This document shows, in pieces, positions 11,511 through 25,109 of a DNA stretch of 64,000 nt. The translations under genes were made by a program, and so were the position numbers. The notes below the pieces were generated by a model. It had not been told where the DNA came from and did no database searches. It was given only the letters and a program-made list of their open reading frames with translations. The stretch's first letter is position 1, and each line of letters opens with the position of its first letter. The DNA is from Stomoxys calcitrans (Eukaryota > Arthropoda > Insecta > Diptera > Muscidae), in assembly GCF_963082655.1 (NCBI RefSeq), contig NC_081553.1:39906945-39970944 (forward strand), read 5' to 3'.

Positions 11511-12440
11511 TTTTTTCTTGGCAGTCTGCTGTCAAGCTCACTAAGGCGTTTTTGTTCACTGTGATATCACAGGAACAGGCGCAAGAAGATGCCTTCTAGT
11601 TTCTACCACGGGCCATCCAGATTGATGTAAAAAGCCCAACAACTGGGAAATGTTCACATCTGCTAAATTAGACAAATTCTCCATGAAATGAGAACCTAAA
11701 GTAGAACTCCTTCTGACTGACAGTGCGCGATACACACAGCAGATTTTCTATAGTCTCTTCTTCCTCGATGCTCGCACAGCTTCTGCAGTAGTCGTTACTT
11801 ACAACCTTCAACCTTACTTGATTTCCGATCAGACAGTGACCTATTATGACAAACACAATGACTTTGAAGTCTATTCTGTCCAGCGACAACAAAACGGAAG
11901 ACCTTTTCAAGACTTATTTGGGCCACAAAATTTTGGATTGTTCAAAACCCCACTTTGTAATCATCGGTCATTTGTTAGCCTTCGGGCCTGATTCTGAAAT
12001 CTACTCTTACATGGCGCTAGAGGCATACCCAAAGTTTTCAGTTCCCCTGGAATGTTGAAGGTAGTTCCTAGTCACGCAATATCGTCTGTTCCACAATTTC
12101 CTGATATATCTTTGTTGTCCGGCACCCAAAACAGGTGAATTTTGAACGCTATAGCCATCTCGTTGTGATATCTACGACCGTCGAAGGAGTTTTGTGAATT
12201 CAGAAATAGGTTACCCAGAGCTTAAATGACGTCTGTCTATCTGTGAAGATATGACATTATATCTCTGCCATTCCACCACTTCTTTCGTTGCACGCATATA
12301 CGATTGATGCACATTGCAGTGATCGGGTAACCTTCTCGATATGAACAGTCCCGTTGTTGCAGCAGTGTCTTGTGTTTTATCTTTCGTCTGCTTGATTTTG
12401 CCTAATATTTAGATCCATAAACTCTGCGACTGCGCCGGAT
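11511..12440 (-). pseudogene. LINE ORF2 3' fragment: RNase H and C-terminal Cys-rich end
   Basis: Minus-strand translation, with frame changes, gives in order: RLPDHC (near 12,330), then FDGRRYHNEMAIAFKIHL, FWVPDNKDISGNCGTDD (12,080-12,190; compare the VPGH.DI.GN..AD signature of LINE RNase H), then SLDRIDFKVI, GHCLIGNQVRLK and YCRSC..IEEEETIENLLC (11,730-11,890), the conserved C-terminal Cys motif. RNase H fused downstream of reverse transcriptase is known from the I/LOA branch of non-LTR elements. Several frameshifts and stops make it non-functional. The satellite array begins right next to it. Confidence 0.78.
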
Positions 12441-15240
12441 CACAATCGGGACTCACACCCTTAGAATTTTTTGATGGAGTCACGAATTAAGGCCCATTTC
12501 CCTCTAGAACGCATAGTTTAGTTTAGGAGATACAATCATTTTAAGGTTTCCTACTGAAATTTCGATTTCTAATGGATTTTCAAAGAAATTTTGAATTTTT
12601 TTATGGAGTCACGAATTAAGGCCCGTTTCCCTCTAAGCCGCATTGTTTAAGAGATACAGCCATTTTAAGTTTTCCTACTCAAATTTTGATTTCTAATGGA
12701 TTTTCAAAAAAATTTTTAATTTTTTGATGGAGTAACGAATTAAGGCCCGTTTCCCTCTAGGACGCATAGTTTAGGAGATACAATCATTTTAAGGTTTCCT
12801 ACTGAAATTTCGATTTCTAATGGATTTTCAATGAAATTTAGAATTTTTTGATGGGGTCACGAATTAAGGCCCATTTCCCTCTAGGACGCATAGTTTAGGA
12901 GATACAGCCATTTTAAGTTTTTCTCCTGAAATTTCGATTTCTAATGGATTTTCAATGAAACTTAGCATTTTTTGATGGAGTCACGAATTAAGGCGCATCT
13001 TCCCTCTAGGACGCATAGTTTAGGAGATACAGCCATTTTAAATTTTCCAACTGGAATCACAATTTCTAATGGATTTTCAAAATTTTTTGATGAAGTCACG
13101 AATTAAGGCCCATTTCCCTCCATGGCGCATAGTTTAGGAGATACAGCCATTTTAAGTTTTCCATCTGGATTTTCGATTTCTACTGGATTTCAATGAAATT
13201 TTGAATTTTTTGATGAAGTCAAGAATTAAGGCCCATTTCCCTCTAGGACGCACTGTTAAGGAGATACAGTCGTTTCAATTTTTCCATTTGTCTTTTTGGA
13301 TTTCTAATGGATTTTCAATGAAATTTTGAATTTTTTGATGGTGTCACGAATTAAGGCCCATTTCCCTCTAGGACGCATAGTTTAGGAGATAAAGCCATTT
13401 TAAGTTTTCCATCTGGATATTCGACTTCTAGTGGATTTCAATGAAATTTGGAATTTTTTGATGGAGTCACGAATTAAGGCCCATTTCCCTCTAGGACGCA
13501 TAGTTTACATGATACAGCCACTTTAAGTTTTCCTGCTGAAATTTCGATTTCTAATGGATTTTCAATGAAATTTTGAATTTTTTGATGGAATCACGAATTA
13601 AGACTCATAGTTTAGGAGAAACAGCCATTTTAAGTTTTCATACTGAAATTTCGATTTCTAATGGATTTTCAATGAAATTTTGAATTTTTTGATGGAGTCA
13701 CGAATTAAGGCTCATTTCCCTCTAGGACGCATAGTTTAGGAGATACAGCCATTTTAAGTTTTCCTAATGAAATTTCGATTCCTAATGGATTTTCAACGAA
13801 ATTTTGAATTTTTTTAAGGTGTCACGAATTAAGGCCCATTTCCCTCTAGGTCGCATAGTTAAGGAGATACAGCCATTTTAAGTTTTCCTACTGAAATTTC
13901 GATTTCTAATGGATCTTCAATGAAATTTTGAATTTTTTAATGGAGTCACGAATTAAGGCTCATTTCCCTCTAGGACGCATAGTTTAGGAGATACAGCCAT
14001 TTTAAATTTTCCTAATGAAATTTCGATTCCTAATGGATTTTCAACGAAATTTTGAATTTTTTTAAGGTGTCACGAATTAAGGCCCATTTCCCTCTAGGTC
14101 GCATAGTTAAGGAGATACAGCCATTTTAAGTTTTCCTACTGAAATTTCGATTTCTAATGGATCTTCAATGAAATTTTGAATTTTTTAATGGAGTTACGAA
14201 TTAAGGCCCATTTCCCTCTAGGACGCATAGTTTAGGAGATACAGCAATTTTAAATTTTCCTAATGAAATTTCGATTTCTAATGGATTTTCAATGAAATTT
14301 TGATTTTTTTGATCGAGCCACGAATTAAGGCCCATTTCCCTCTAGGACGCATAGTTTAGGAGATACAGCCATTTTAAGTTTTCCTACTGAAATTTCGATT
14401 CCTAATGGATTTTCAATGAAATTTAGAATTTTTTGATGGTGTCTCGAATTAAGGCCCATTTCCCTCTAGGACGCATAGTTTAGGAGATACAGCCATTTTA
14501 AATTCTCCTACTGAAATTTCGATTTATAATGGATTTTCAATGACATTTGGAATTTTTTGATGGAGTTACGAATTAAGGCCCATTTCCCTCTAGGACGCAT
14601 AGTTTAGGAGATACAGCCATTTTAAATTTTCCTACTGAAATTTCGATTTATAATGGATTTTCAATGAAATTTTGAATTTTTTGATGGAGTCACGAATTCA
14701 GGCCCATTTCCCTCGATTTTTAATGCAATTTCAATGAAATTTGGAATTTTGGAAGGAGTCGCGAATTAAGGCCCATTTCTCTCTAGGGCGCATAGTTTAG
14801 GAGATACAGCCATTTTAAGTTTTCCTACTGAAATTTCGATTTCTAATGGACTTTCAATGAAATTTTGAATTTTTTGATGGAGTAACGAATTAAGGCCCAT
14901 TTCCCTCTAGGACGCATAGTTTAGGAGATACAGCCATTTTAAATTTTCCTACTGAAATTTCGATTTATAATGGATTTTCAATGAAATTTTGAATTTTTTG
15001 ATGGAGTTACGAATTAAGGCCCATTTCCCTCTCGGACGCGTAGTTTAGGAGATACAGCCATTTTAAGTTTTCCTACCGAAAATTCGATTTCTAATGGATT
15101 TTCAATGAAATTTTGAATTTTTTGATGGTGTCACGTATTAAGGCCCATTGCCCTCTAGGACGCGTAGTTTAGGAGATACAGCCATTTTAAGTTTTCCTAC
15201 CGAAAATTCGGTTTCTAATGGATTTTCAATGAAATTTTGA

Positions 15241-15850
15241 ATTTTTTGATGGAGTCACGTATTAAGGCCCATTTCGCTCGATTTTTAATGCACTTTCAAT
15301 GAAATTTGGAATTTTGGAAGGAGTCGCGAATTAAGGCCCATTTCCCTCTAGGACGCATGGTTTAGGAGATACAGCCATTTTAAGTTTTCCTTCTGAAATT
15401 TCGATTTATAATGCACTTTCAATGAAATTTGGAATTTTGGAAGGAGTCGCGAATTAAGGCCCATTTCTCTCTAGGGCGCATAGTTAAGGAGATACAGCCA
15501 TTTTAAGTTTTCCTACTGAAATTTCGATTTCTAATGGATTTCCAATGAAATTTAGAATATTTTGATGGTGTCACGAATTAACCCCCATTTCCCTCTAGGA
15601 CGCGTAGTTTAGGAGATACAGCCATTTTAAGTTTTCCTACTGAAAATTCGGTTTCTAATGGATTTTCAATGAAATTTTGAATTTTTTGATGGAGTCACGT
15701 ATTAAGGCCCATTTCGCTCGATTTTTAATGCACTTTCAATGAAATTTGGAATTTTGGAAGGAGTCGCGAATTAAGGCCCATTTCCCTCTAGGACGCATGG
15801 TTTAGGAGATACAGCCATTTTAAGTTTTCCTTCTGAAATTTCGATTTATA
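15241..15850. repeat. ~440-bp local duplication inside the satellite
   Basis: The unusual junction CCCATTTCGCTCGATTTTTA, followed by a variant monomer with GGAATTTTGGAAGGAGTCGCG, occurs at 15,271 and again at 15,711, exactly 440 bp apart. A related variant lies near 14,716. It is a local higher-order unit separate from the ~2.46-kb blocks. Confidence 0.85.
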
Positions 15851-17950
15851 ATGCACTTTCAATTAAATTTGGAATTTTTGAAGCAGTCACGAATTAAGGC
15901 CCATTTCCCTCTAGGACGCATAGTTTAGGAGATACAGCCATTTTAAATTTTCCTACTGAAATTTCGATTCCTAATGGATTTTCAATGAAATTTTGAATTT
16001 TTTGATGGAGTCACGAATTAAGGCTCATTTCCCTCTAGGACGCATAGTTTAGGAGATACAGCCATTTTAAGCTCTCCTACTGAAATTTCGATTTCTAATG
16101 GATTTTCAATGAAATTTTGAATTTTTTAATGGAGTTACGAATTAAGGCCCATTTCCCTCTAGGACGCATAGTTTAGGAGAAACAGCCATTTTAAGTTTTC
16201 CTACTGAAATTTCGATTTCTAATGCACTTTCAATGAAATTTTGAATTTTTTGAAGAAGTCACGAATTAAGGCCCATTTCCCTCTAGGACGCATAGTTTAG
16301 GAGATACAGCCATTTTAAGTTTTCCTACTGAAATTTCGATTTATAAGGATTTTCAATGAAATTTTGAATTTTTTGATGGAGTTACGAATTAAGGCCCATT
16401 TCCCTCTAAGACGCGTTGTTTAGGAGATACAGCCTTTTTAAGTTTTTCTACTGAAATTTCGATTTCTAATGGATTTTCAATGAAATTTAGAATTTTTTGA
16501 TGGTGTCACGAATTAAGGCCCATTTCCCTCTAGGACGCATAGTTTAGGAGATACAGCCATTTTAAGTTTTCCTACTGAAATTTCGATTTCTAATGGATTT
16601 TCAACGAAATTTTGAATTTTTTGATGGAGTTACGAATTAAGGCCCATTTCCCTCTAGGACGCATAGTTTAGGAGATACAGCCATTTTAAGTTTTCCTACT
16701 GAAATTTCGATTTCCAATGGATTTTCAATAAAATTTTAAATTTTTTGATGGAGTCACGAATTAAGGCCCATTTCTCTCTAGGACGCATAGTTTAGGAGAT
16801 ACAGCCATTATAAGTTTTCCTACTGAAATTTCGATTTCTAATGGATTTTCAATGACAATTTGAATTTTTTGATGGAGTCACGAATTAAGGCCCTTTTCTA
16901 TCTAGGACGCATAGTTTTGGAGATACAGCCATTTTAAATTTTCCTACCTAAATTTCGATTTCTAATGGACTTTCAATGAAATTTTGAATTTTTTGATGGA
17001 GTCACGAATTAAGGCCCATTTCTCTCTAGGACGCATAGTTTAGGAGATACAGCCATTTTAAATTTTCCTACTGAAATTTCGATTTCTAATGGATTTTCAA
17101 TGAAATTTCGAATTTTTTGATGGAGTCACGAATTAAGGCCCATTTCCCTCTAGGACGCATAGTTTAGGAGATACAACCATTTTAAGTTCTCCTAATGAAA
17201 TTTCGATTCCTAATGGATTTTCAATGAAATTTTGAATTTTTTGATGGAGTCACGAATTAAGGCCCATTTCCCTCTAGGACGCGTTGTTTAGGAGATACAG
17301 CCTTTTTAAGTTTTTCTACTGAAATTTCGATTTCTAATGGATTTTCAATGAAATTTAGAATATTTTGATGGTGTCACGAATTAACCCCCATTTCCCTCTA
17401 GGACGCGTAGTTTAGGAGATACAGCCATTTTAAGTTTTCCTACTGAAATTTCGATTTCTAATGGATTTTCAACGAAATTTTGAATTTTTTGATGGTGTCA
17501 CGAATTAAGGCCCATTTCCTTTTAGGACGCATAGTTTAGGAGATACAGCCATTTTAAATTTTCTTACTGAAATTTCGATTTCTAATGGATTTTCAATGAA
17601 ATTTTGAATTTTTTGATCGAGCCACGAATTAAGGCCCATTTCCCGCTAAGACGCATAGTTTAGGAGATACAGCCATTTTAAGTTTTCCTACTGAAATTTC
17701 GATTTATAATGGATTTTCAATGAAATTTTGAATTTTTTGATGGAGTCACGAATTAAGGCCCATTTCCCTCTAGGACGCATAGTTCAGGAGATACAGCCAT
17801 TTTAAGTTTTCCTACTGACATTTCGATTTCTAATGGGTTTTCAATGAAATTTTTAATTTTTTGATAGTCTCTCGAATTAAGGCCCATTTCCCTCTAGGAC
17901 GCATAGTTTAGGAGATACAGCCATTTTAAGTTTTCCTACTAAAATTTCGA

Positions 17951-20900
17951 TTTCGGTCCATTTCCCTCTAGGGCGCATAGTTTAGGAGATACAGCCATTT
18001 TAAATTTTCCTAATGAAATTTCGATTTTTAATGGATTTTCAATGAAATTTTGAACTTTTTGATGGAGTCACGAATTAAGGCCCATTTCCCTCTAGGACAC
18101 ATAGTTTAGGAGATACAGCCATTTTAAGTTTTCCTACTGAAATTTCGATATATAATCTGAGTTTTCGATTTCTAATGGATTTTCAATGAAATTTTGAATT
18201 TTTTGATGGAGTCACGAATTAAGGCCCATTTCCCTCTAGGACGCATAGTTTAGGAGATACAGCCATTTTAAATTTTCCTACTGAAATTTCGATTTATAAT
18301 GGATTTTCAATGAAATTTTGAATTTTTTGATGGAGTTACGAATTAAGGCCCATTTCCCTCTAAGACGCGTTGTTTAGGAGATACAGCCTTTTTAAGTTTT
18401 TCTACTGAAATTTCGATTTCTAATGGATTTTCAATGAAATTTAGAATATTTTGATGGTGTCACGAATTAACGCTCATTTCCCTCTAGGACGCATAGTTTA
18501 GGAGATACAGCCATTTTAAGTTTTCCTACTGAAATTTCGATTTCTAATGGATTTTCAATGAAATTTTGTATTTTTTGATGGAGTCACGTTTTAAGTTTTC
18601 CTACTGAAATTTCGATTTCTAATGGAATTTCAATGAAATTTTGAGTTTTTTGATGGAGTCATGAATTAAGGCCCTTCTCTCTCTAAGACGCGTAGTTTAG
18701 GAGATACAGCCATTTTAAATTTTCCTACTGAAATTTCGATTTCTAATGGATTTTCAATGACAATTTGAATTTTTTGATGGAGTCACGAATTAAGGCCCAT
18801 TTCTCTCTAGGACGCATAGTTTAGGAGATACAGCCTACTTAAATTTCGATTTCTAATGGATTTTCAATGAAATTTTGAATTTTTTGATGGAGTCACGAAT
18901 TAATTCCCATTTCTCTCTAGGACGCATAGTTTAGGAGATACAGCCATTTTAAGTTTTCCTAATGAAATTTCGATTTCTAATGGATTTTCAATGAAATTTT
19001 GAATTTTTTGATGGAGTCACGTTTTAAGTTTTCCTACTGAAATTTCGATTTCTAATGGATTTTCAATGAAATTTTGAGTTTTTTGATGGAGTCATGAATT
19101 AAGGCAATTCTCTCTCTAAGACGCGTAGTTTAGGAGATACAGCCATTTTAAATTTTCCTACTGAAATTTCGATTTCTAATGGATTTTCAATGACAATTTG
19201 AATTTTTTGATGGAGTCACGAATTAAGGCCCATTTCTCTCTGGGACGCATAGTTTAGGAGATACAGCCATTTTAAATTTTCCTACTTAAATTTCGATTTC
19301 TAATGGATTTTCAATGAAATTTTGAATTTTTTGATGGTGTCACGAATTAAGGCCCATTTACCTCTAGGACGCATAGTTTAGGAGATACAGCCATTTTAAA
19401 TTTTCCTACTTAAATTTCGATTTCTAATGAATTTTCAATGAAATTTTGAATTTTTTGATGGAGTCACGAATTAAGGCCCATTTCTCTCTAGGACGCATAG
19501 TTTAGGAGATACAACCATTTTAAGTTCTCCTAATGAAATTTCGATTCCTAATGGATTTTCAATGAAATTTTGAATTTTTTGATGGAGTCACGAATTAAGG
19601 CCCATTTCCCTCTAGGACGCATAGTTTAGGAGATACAGCCATTTTAAATTTTCCTACTGAAATTTCGATTTATAATGGATTTTCAATGAAATTTTGAATT
19701 TTTTGATGGAGTTACGAATTAAGGCCCATTTACCTCTAAGACGCGTTGTTTAGGAGATACAGCCTTTTTAAGTTTTTCTACTGAAATTTCGATTTCTAAT
19801 GGATTTTCAATGAAATTTAGAATATTTTGATGGTGTCACGAATTAACGCTCATTTCCCTCTAGGACGCATAGTTTAGGAGATACAGCCATTTTAAGTTTT
19901 CCTACTGAAATTTCGATTTCTAATGAATTTTCAACGAAATTTTGAATTTTTTGATGGTGTCACGAATTAAGGCCCATTTCCTTTTAGGACGCATAGTTTA
20001 GGAGATACAGCCATTTTAAATTTTCTTACTGAAATTTCGATATCTAATGGATTTTCAATGAAATTTTGAATTTTTTGATCGATCCACGAATTAAGGCCCA
20101 TTTCCCGCTAAGACGCATAGTTTAGGAGATACAGCCATTTTAAGTTTTCCTACTGAAATTTCGATTTATAATGGATTTTCAATGAAATTTTGAATTTTTT
20201 GATGGAGTCACGAATTAAGGCCCATTTCCCTCTAGGACGCATAGTTCAGGAGATACAGCCATTTTAAGTTTTCCTACTGACATTTCGATTTCTAATGGGT
20301 TTTCAATGAAATTTTTAATTTTTTGATAGTCTCTCGAATTAAGGCCCATTTCCCTCTAGGACGCATAGTTTAGGAGATACAGCCATTTTAAGTTTTCCTA
20401 CTAAAATTTCGATTTCGGTCCATTTCCCTCTAGGGCGCATAGTTTAGGAGATACAGCCATTTTAAGTTTTCCTAATGAAATTTCGATTTTTAATGGATTT
20501 TCAATGAAATTTTGAACTTTTTGATGGAGTCACGAATTAAGGCCCATTTCCCTCTAGGACACATAGTTTAGGAGATACAGCCATTTTAAGTTTTCCTACT
20601 GAAATTTCGATATATAATCTGAGTTTTCGATTTCTAATGGATTTTCAATGAAATTTTGAATTTTTTGATGGAGTCACGAATTAAGGCCCATTTCCCTCTA
20701 GGACGCATAGTTTAGGAGATACAGCCATTTTAAATTTTCCTACTGAAATTTCGATTTATAATGGATTTTCAATGAAATTTTGAATTTTTTGATGGAGTTA
20801 CGAATTAAGGCCCATTTCCCTCTAAGACGCGTTGTTTAGGAGATACAGCCTTTTTAAGTTTTTCTACTGAAATTTCGATTTCTAATGGATTTTCAATGAA

Positions 20901-23260
20901 ATTTAGAATATTTTGATGGTGTCACGAATTAACGCTCATTTCCCTCTAGGACGCATAGTTTAGGAGATACAGCCATTTTAAGTTTTCCTACTGAAATTTC
21001 GATTTCTAATGGATTTTCAATGAAATTTTGAATTTTTTGATGGAGTCACGTTTTAAGTTTTCCTACTGAAATTTCGATTTCTAATGGAATTTCAATGAAA
21101 TTTTGAGTTTTTTGATGGAGTCATGAATTAAGGCCCTTCTCTCTCTAAGACGCGTAGTTTAGGAGATACAGCCATTTTAAATTTTCCTACTGAAATTTCG
21201 ATTTCTAATGGATTTTCAATGACAATTTGAATTTTTTGATGGAGTCACGAATTAAGGCCCATTTCTCTCTAGGACGCATAGTTTAGGAGATACAGCCATT
21301 TTAAATTTTCCTACTTAAATTTCGATTTCTAATGGATTTTCAATGAAATTTTGAATTTTTTGATGGAGTCACGAATTAAGGCCCATTTCTCTCTAGGACG
21401 CATAGTTTAGGAGATACAGCCATTTTAAGTTTTCCTAATGAAATTTCGATTTCTAATGGATTTTCAATGAAATTTTGAATTTTTTGATGGAGTCACGTTT
21501 TAAGTTTTCCTACTGAAATTTCGATTTCTAATGGAATTTCAATGAAATTTTGAGTTTTTTGATGGAGTCATGAATTAAGGCCCTTCTCTCTCTAAGACGC
21601 GTAGTTTAGGAGATACAGCCATTTTAAATTTTCCTACTGAAATTTCGATTTCTAATGGATTTTCAATGACAATTTGAATTTTTTGATGGAGTCACGAATT
21701 AAGGCCCATTTCCCTCTAGGACGCATAGTTTAGGAGATACAGCCATTTTAAATTTTCCTACTTAAATTTCGATTTCTAATGGATTTTCAATGAAATTTTG
21801 AATTTTTTGATGGTGTCACGAATTAAGGCCCATTTACCTCTAGGACGCATAGTTTAGGAGATACAGCCATTTTAAATTTTCCTACTTAAATTTCGATTTC
21901 TAATGAATTTTCAATGAAATTTTGAATTTTTTGATGGAGTCATGAATTAAGGCAATTCTCTCTCTAAGACGCGTAGTTTAGGAGATACAGCCATTTTAAA
22001 TTTTCCTACTGAAATTTCGATTTCTAATGGATTTTCAATGACAATTTGAATTTTTTGATGGAGTCACGAATTAAGGCCCATTTCTCTCTAGGACGCATAG
22101 TTTAGGAGATACAGCCATTTTAAATTTTCCTACTTAAATTTCGATTTCTAATGGATTTTCAATGAAATTTTGAATTTTTTGATGGTGTCACGAATTAAGG
22201 CCCATTTACCTCTAGGACGCATAGTTTAGGAGATACAGCCATTTTAAATTTTCCTACTTAAATTTCGATTTCTAATGGATTTTCAATGAAATTTTGAATT
22301 TTTTGATGGAGTCACGAATTAAGGCCCATTTCTCTCTAGGACGCATAGTTTAGGAGATACAACCATTTTAAGTTCTCCTAATGAAATTTCGATTCCTAAT
22401 GGATTTTCAATGAAATTTTGAATTTTTTGATGGAGTCACGAATTAAGGCCCATTTCCCTCTAGGACGCATAGTTTAGGAGATACAGCCATTTTAAATTTT
22501 CCTACTGAAATTTCGATTTATAATGGATTTTCAATGAAATTTTGAATTTTTTGATGGAGTTACGAATTAAGGCCCATTTACCTCTAAGACGCGTTGTTTA
22601 GGAGATACAGCCTTTTTAAGTTTTTCTACTGAAATTTCGATTTCTAATGGATTTTCAATGAAATTTAGAATATTTTGATGGTGTCACGAATTAACGCTCA
22701 TTTCCCTCTAGGACGCATAGTTTAGGAGATACAGCCATTTTAAGTTTTCCTACTGAAATTTCGATTTCTAATGGATTTTCAACGAAATTTTGAATTTTTT
22801 GATGGTGTCACGAATTAAGGCCCATTTCCTTTTAGGACGCATAGTTTAGGAGATACAGCCATTTTAAATTTTCTTACTGAAATTTCGATTTCTAATGGAT
22901 TTTCAATGAAATTTTGAATTTTTTGATCGAGCCACGAATTAAGGCCCATTTCCCGCTAAGACGCATAGTTTAGGAGATACAGCCATTTTAAGTTTTCCTA
23001 CTGAAATTTCGATTTATAATGGATTTTCAATGAAATTTTGAATTTTTTGATGGAGTCACGAATTAAGGCCCATTTCCCTCTAGGACGCATAGTTCAGGAG
23101 ATACAGCCATTTTAAGTTTTCCTACTGACATTTCGATTTCTAATGGGTTTTCAATGAAATTTTTAATTTTTTGATAGTCTCTCGAATTAAGGCCCATTTC
23201 CCTCTAGGACGCATAGTTTAGGAGATACAGCCATTTTAAGTTTTCCTACTAAAATTTCGA
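17951..23260. repeat. higher-order repeat blocks of the satellite (2,462 bp and 2,848 bp)
   Basis: The rare deletion junction TTTCGGTCCATTTCCCTC occurs at 17,951, 20,413 and 23,261. The rare TATATAATCTGAGTTTTCG junction occurs near 18,150 and 20,612, also 2,462 apart. The blocks correspond to about 20 and 23 monomers. They differ at scattered bases (for example near 18,569 against 21,031), so they are not verbatim assembly copies. The next block beyond 23,261 lacks ~144 bp. Confidence 0.88.
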
Positions 23261-24909
23261 TTTCGGTCCATTTCCCTCTAGGGCGCATAGTTTAGGAGAT
23301 ACAGCCATTTTAAGTTTTCCTAATGAAATTTCGATTTTTAATGGATTTTCAATGAAATTTTGAACTTTTTGATGGAGTCACGAATTAAGGCCCATTTCCC
23401 TCTAGGACGCGTTGTTTAGGAGATACAGCCATTTTAAATTTTCCTACTGAAATTTCGATTTATAATGGATTTTCAATGAAATTTTGAATTTTTTGATGGA
23501 GTTACGAATTAAGGCCCATTTCCCTCTAAGACGCGTTGTTTAGGAGATACAGCCTTTTTAAGTTTTTCTACTGAAATTTCGATTTCTAATGGATTTTCAA
23601 TGAAATTTAGAATATTTTGATGGTGTCACGAATTAACGCTCATTTCCCTCTAGGACGCATAGTTTAGGAGATACAGCCATTTTAAGTTTTCCTACTGAAA
23701 TTTCGATTTCTAATGGATTTTCAATGAAATTTTGAATTTTTTGATGGAGTCACGTTTTAAGTTTTCCTACTGAAATTTCGATTTCTAATGGAATTTCAAT
23801 GAAATTTTGAGTTTTTTGATGGAGTCATGAATTAAGGCCCTTCTCTCTCTAAGACGCGTAGTTTAGGAGATACAGCCATTTTAAATTTTCCTACTGAAAT
23901 TTCGATTTCTAATGGATTTTCAATGACAATTTGAATTTTTTGATGGAGTCACGAATTAAGGCCCATTTCTCTCTAGGACGCATAGTTTAGGAGATACAGC
24001 CATTTTAAATTTTCCTACTTAAATTTCGATTTCTAATGGATTTTCAATGAAATTTTGAATTTTTTGATGGAGTCACGAATTAAGGCCCATTTCTCTCTAG
24101 GACGCATAGTTTAGGAGATACAGCCATTTTAAGTTTTCCTAATGAAATTTCGATTTCTAATGGATTTTCAATGAAATTTTGAATTTTTTGATGGAGTCAC
24201 GAATTAAGGCCCATTTCTCTCTAGGACGCATAGTTTAGGAGATACAGCCATTTTAAGTTTTCCAACTGAAATTTCGATTTTCTAATGGATTTTCAACGAA
24301 ATTTTGAATTTATTGATGGAGTCACGAATTAACGCTCATTTCCCTCTAGGACGCATAGTTTAGGAGATACAGCCATTTTAAGTTTTCCTACTGAAATTTC
24401 GATTTCTAATGGATTTTCAATGAAATTTTGAATTTTTGATGGAGTCACGAATTAAGACCCATTTTCCTCTAGGGCGCATAGTTTAGGAGATACAGCCATT
24501 TTAAGTTTTCCTACTGAAATTTCGATTTATAATCTGAGTTTTCGATTTCTAATAGATTTCAATTAAATTAAAAGCCATTTTAAGTTTTCCTAATGAAATT
24601 TCGATTTGAATTTTTTGATGGAGTCACGAATTAAGGCTCATTTCCCTCTAGGACGCATAGTTTAGGAGATACAGCCATTTAAAGTTTTCCTAATGAAATT
24701 TCGATTTCTAATGGATTTTCAATGAAATTTTGAATTTTTTGATGGAGTCACGTTTTAAGTTTTCCTACTGAAATTTCGATTTCTAATGGAATTTCAATGA
24801 AATTTTGAGTTTTTGGTGAGTCATGAATTAAGGCCCTTCTCTCCTCTAAGACGCGTAGTTTAGGAGATACAGCCATTTTAAATTTTCCTACTGAAATTTC
24901 GATTTCTAA

Positions 24910-25109
24910 NNNNNNNNNNNNNNNNNNNNNNNNNNNNNNNNNNNNNNNNNNNNNNNNNNNNNNNNNNNNNNNNNNNNNNNNNNNNNNNNNNNNNNNNNNN
25001 NNNNNNNNNNNNNNNNNNNNNNNNNNNNNNNNNNNNNNNNNNNNNNNNNNNNNNNNNNNNNNNNNNNNNNNNNNNNNNNNNNNNNNNNNNNNNNNNNNNN
25101 NNNNNNNNN
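24910..25109. other. assembly gap (200 N) in the satellite
   Basis: Exactly 200 undetermined bases with satellite monomers on both sides. The round size suggests an estimated gap, so true array length is unknown. Apparent open frames across it are meaningless. Confidence 0.99.
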
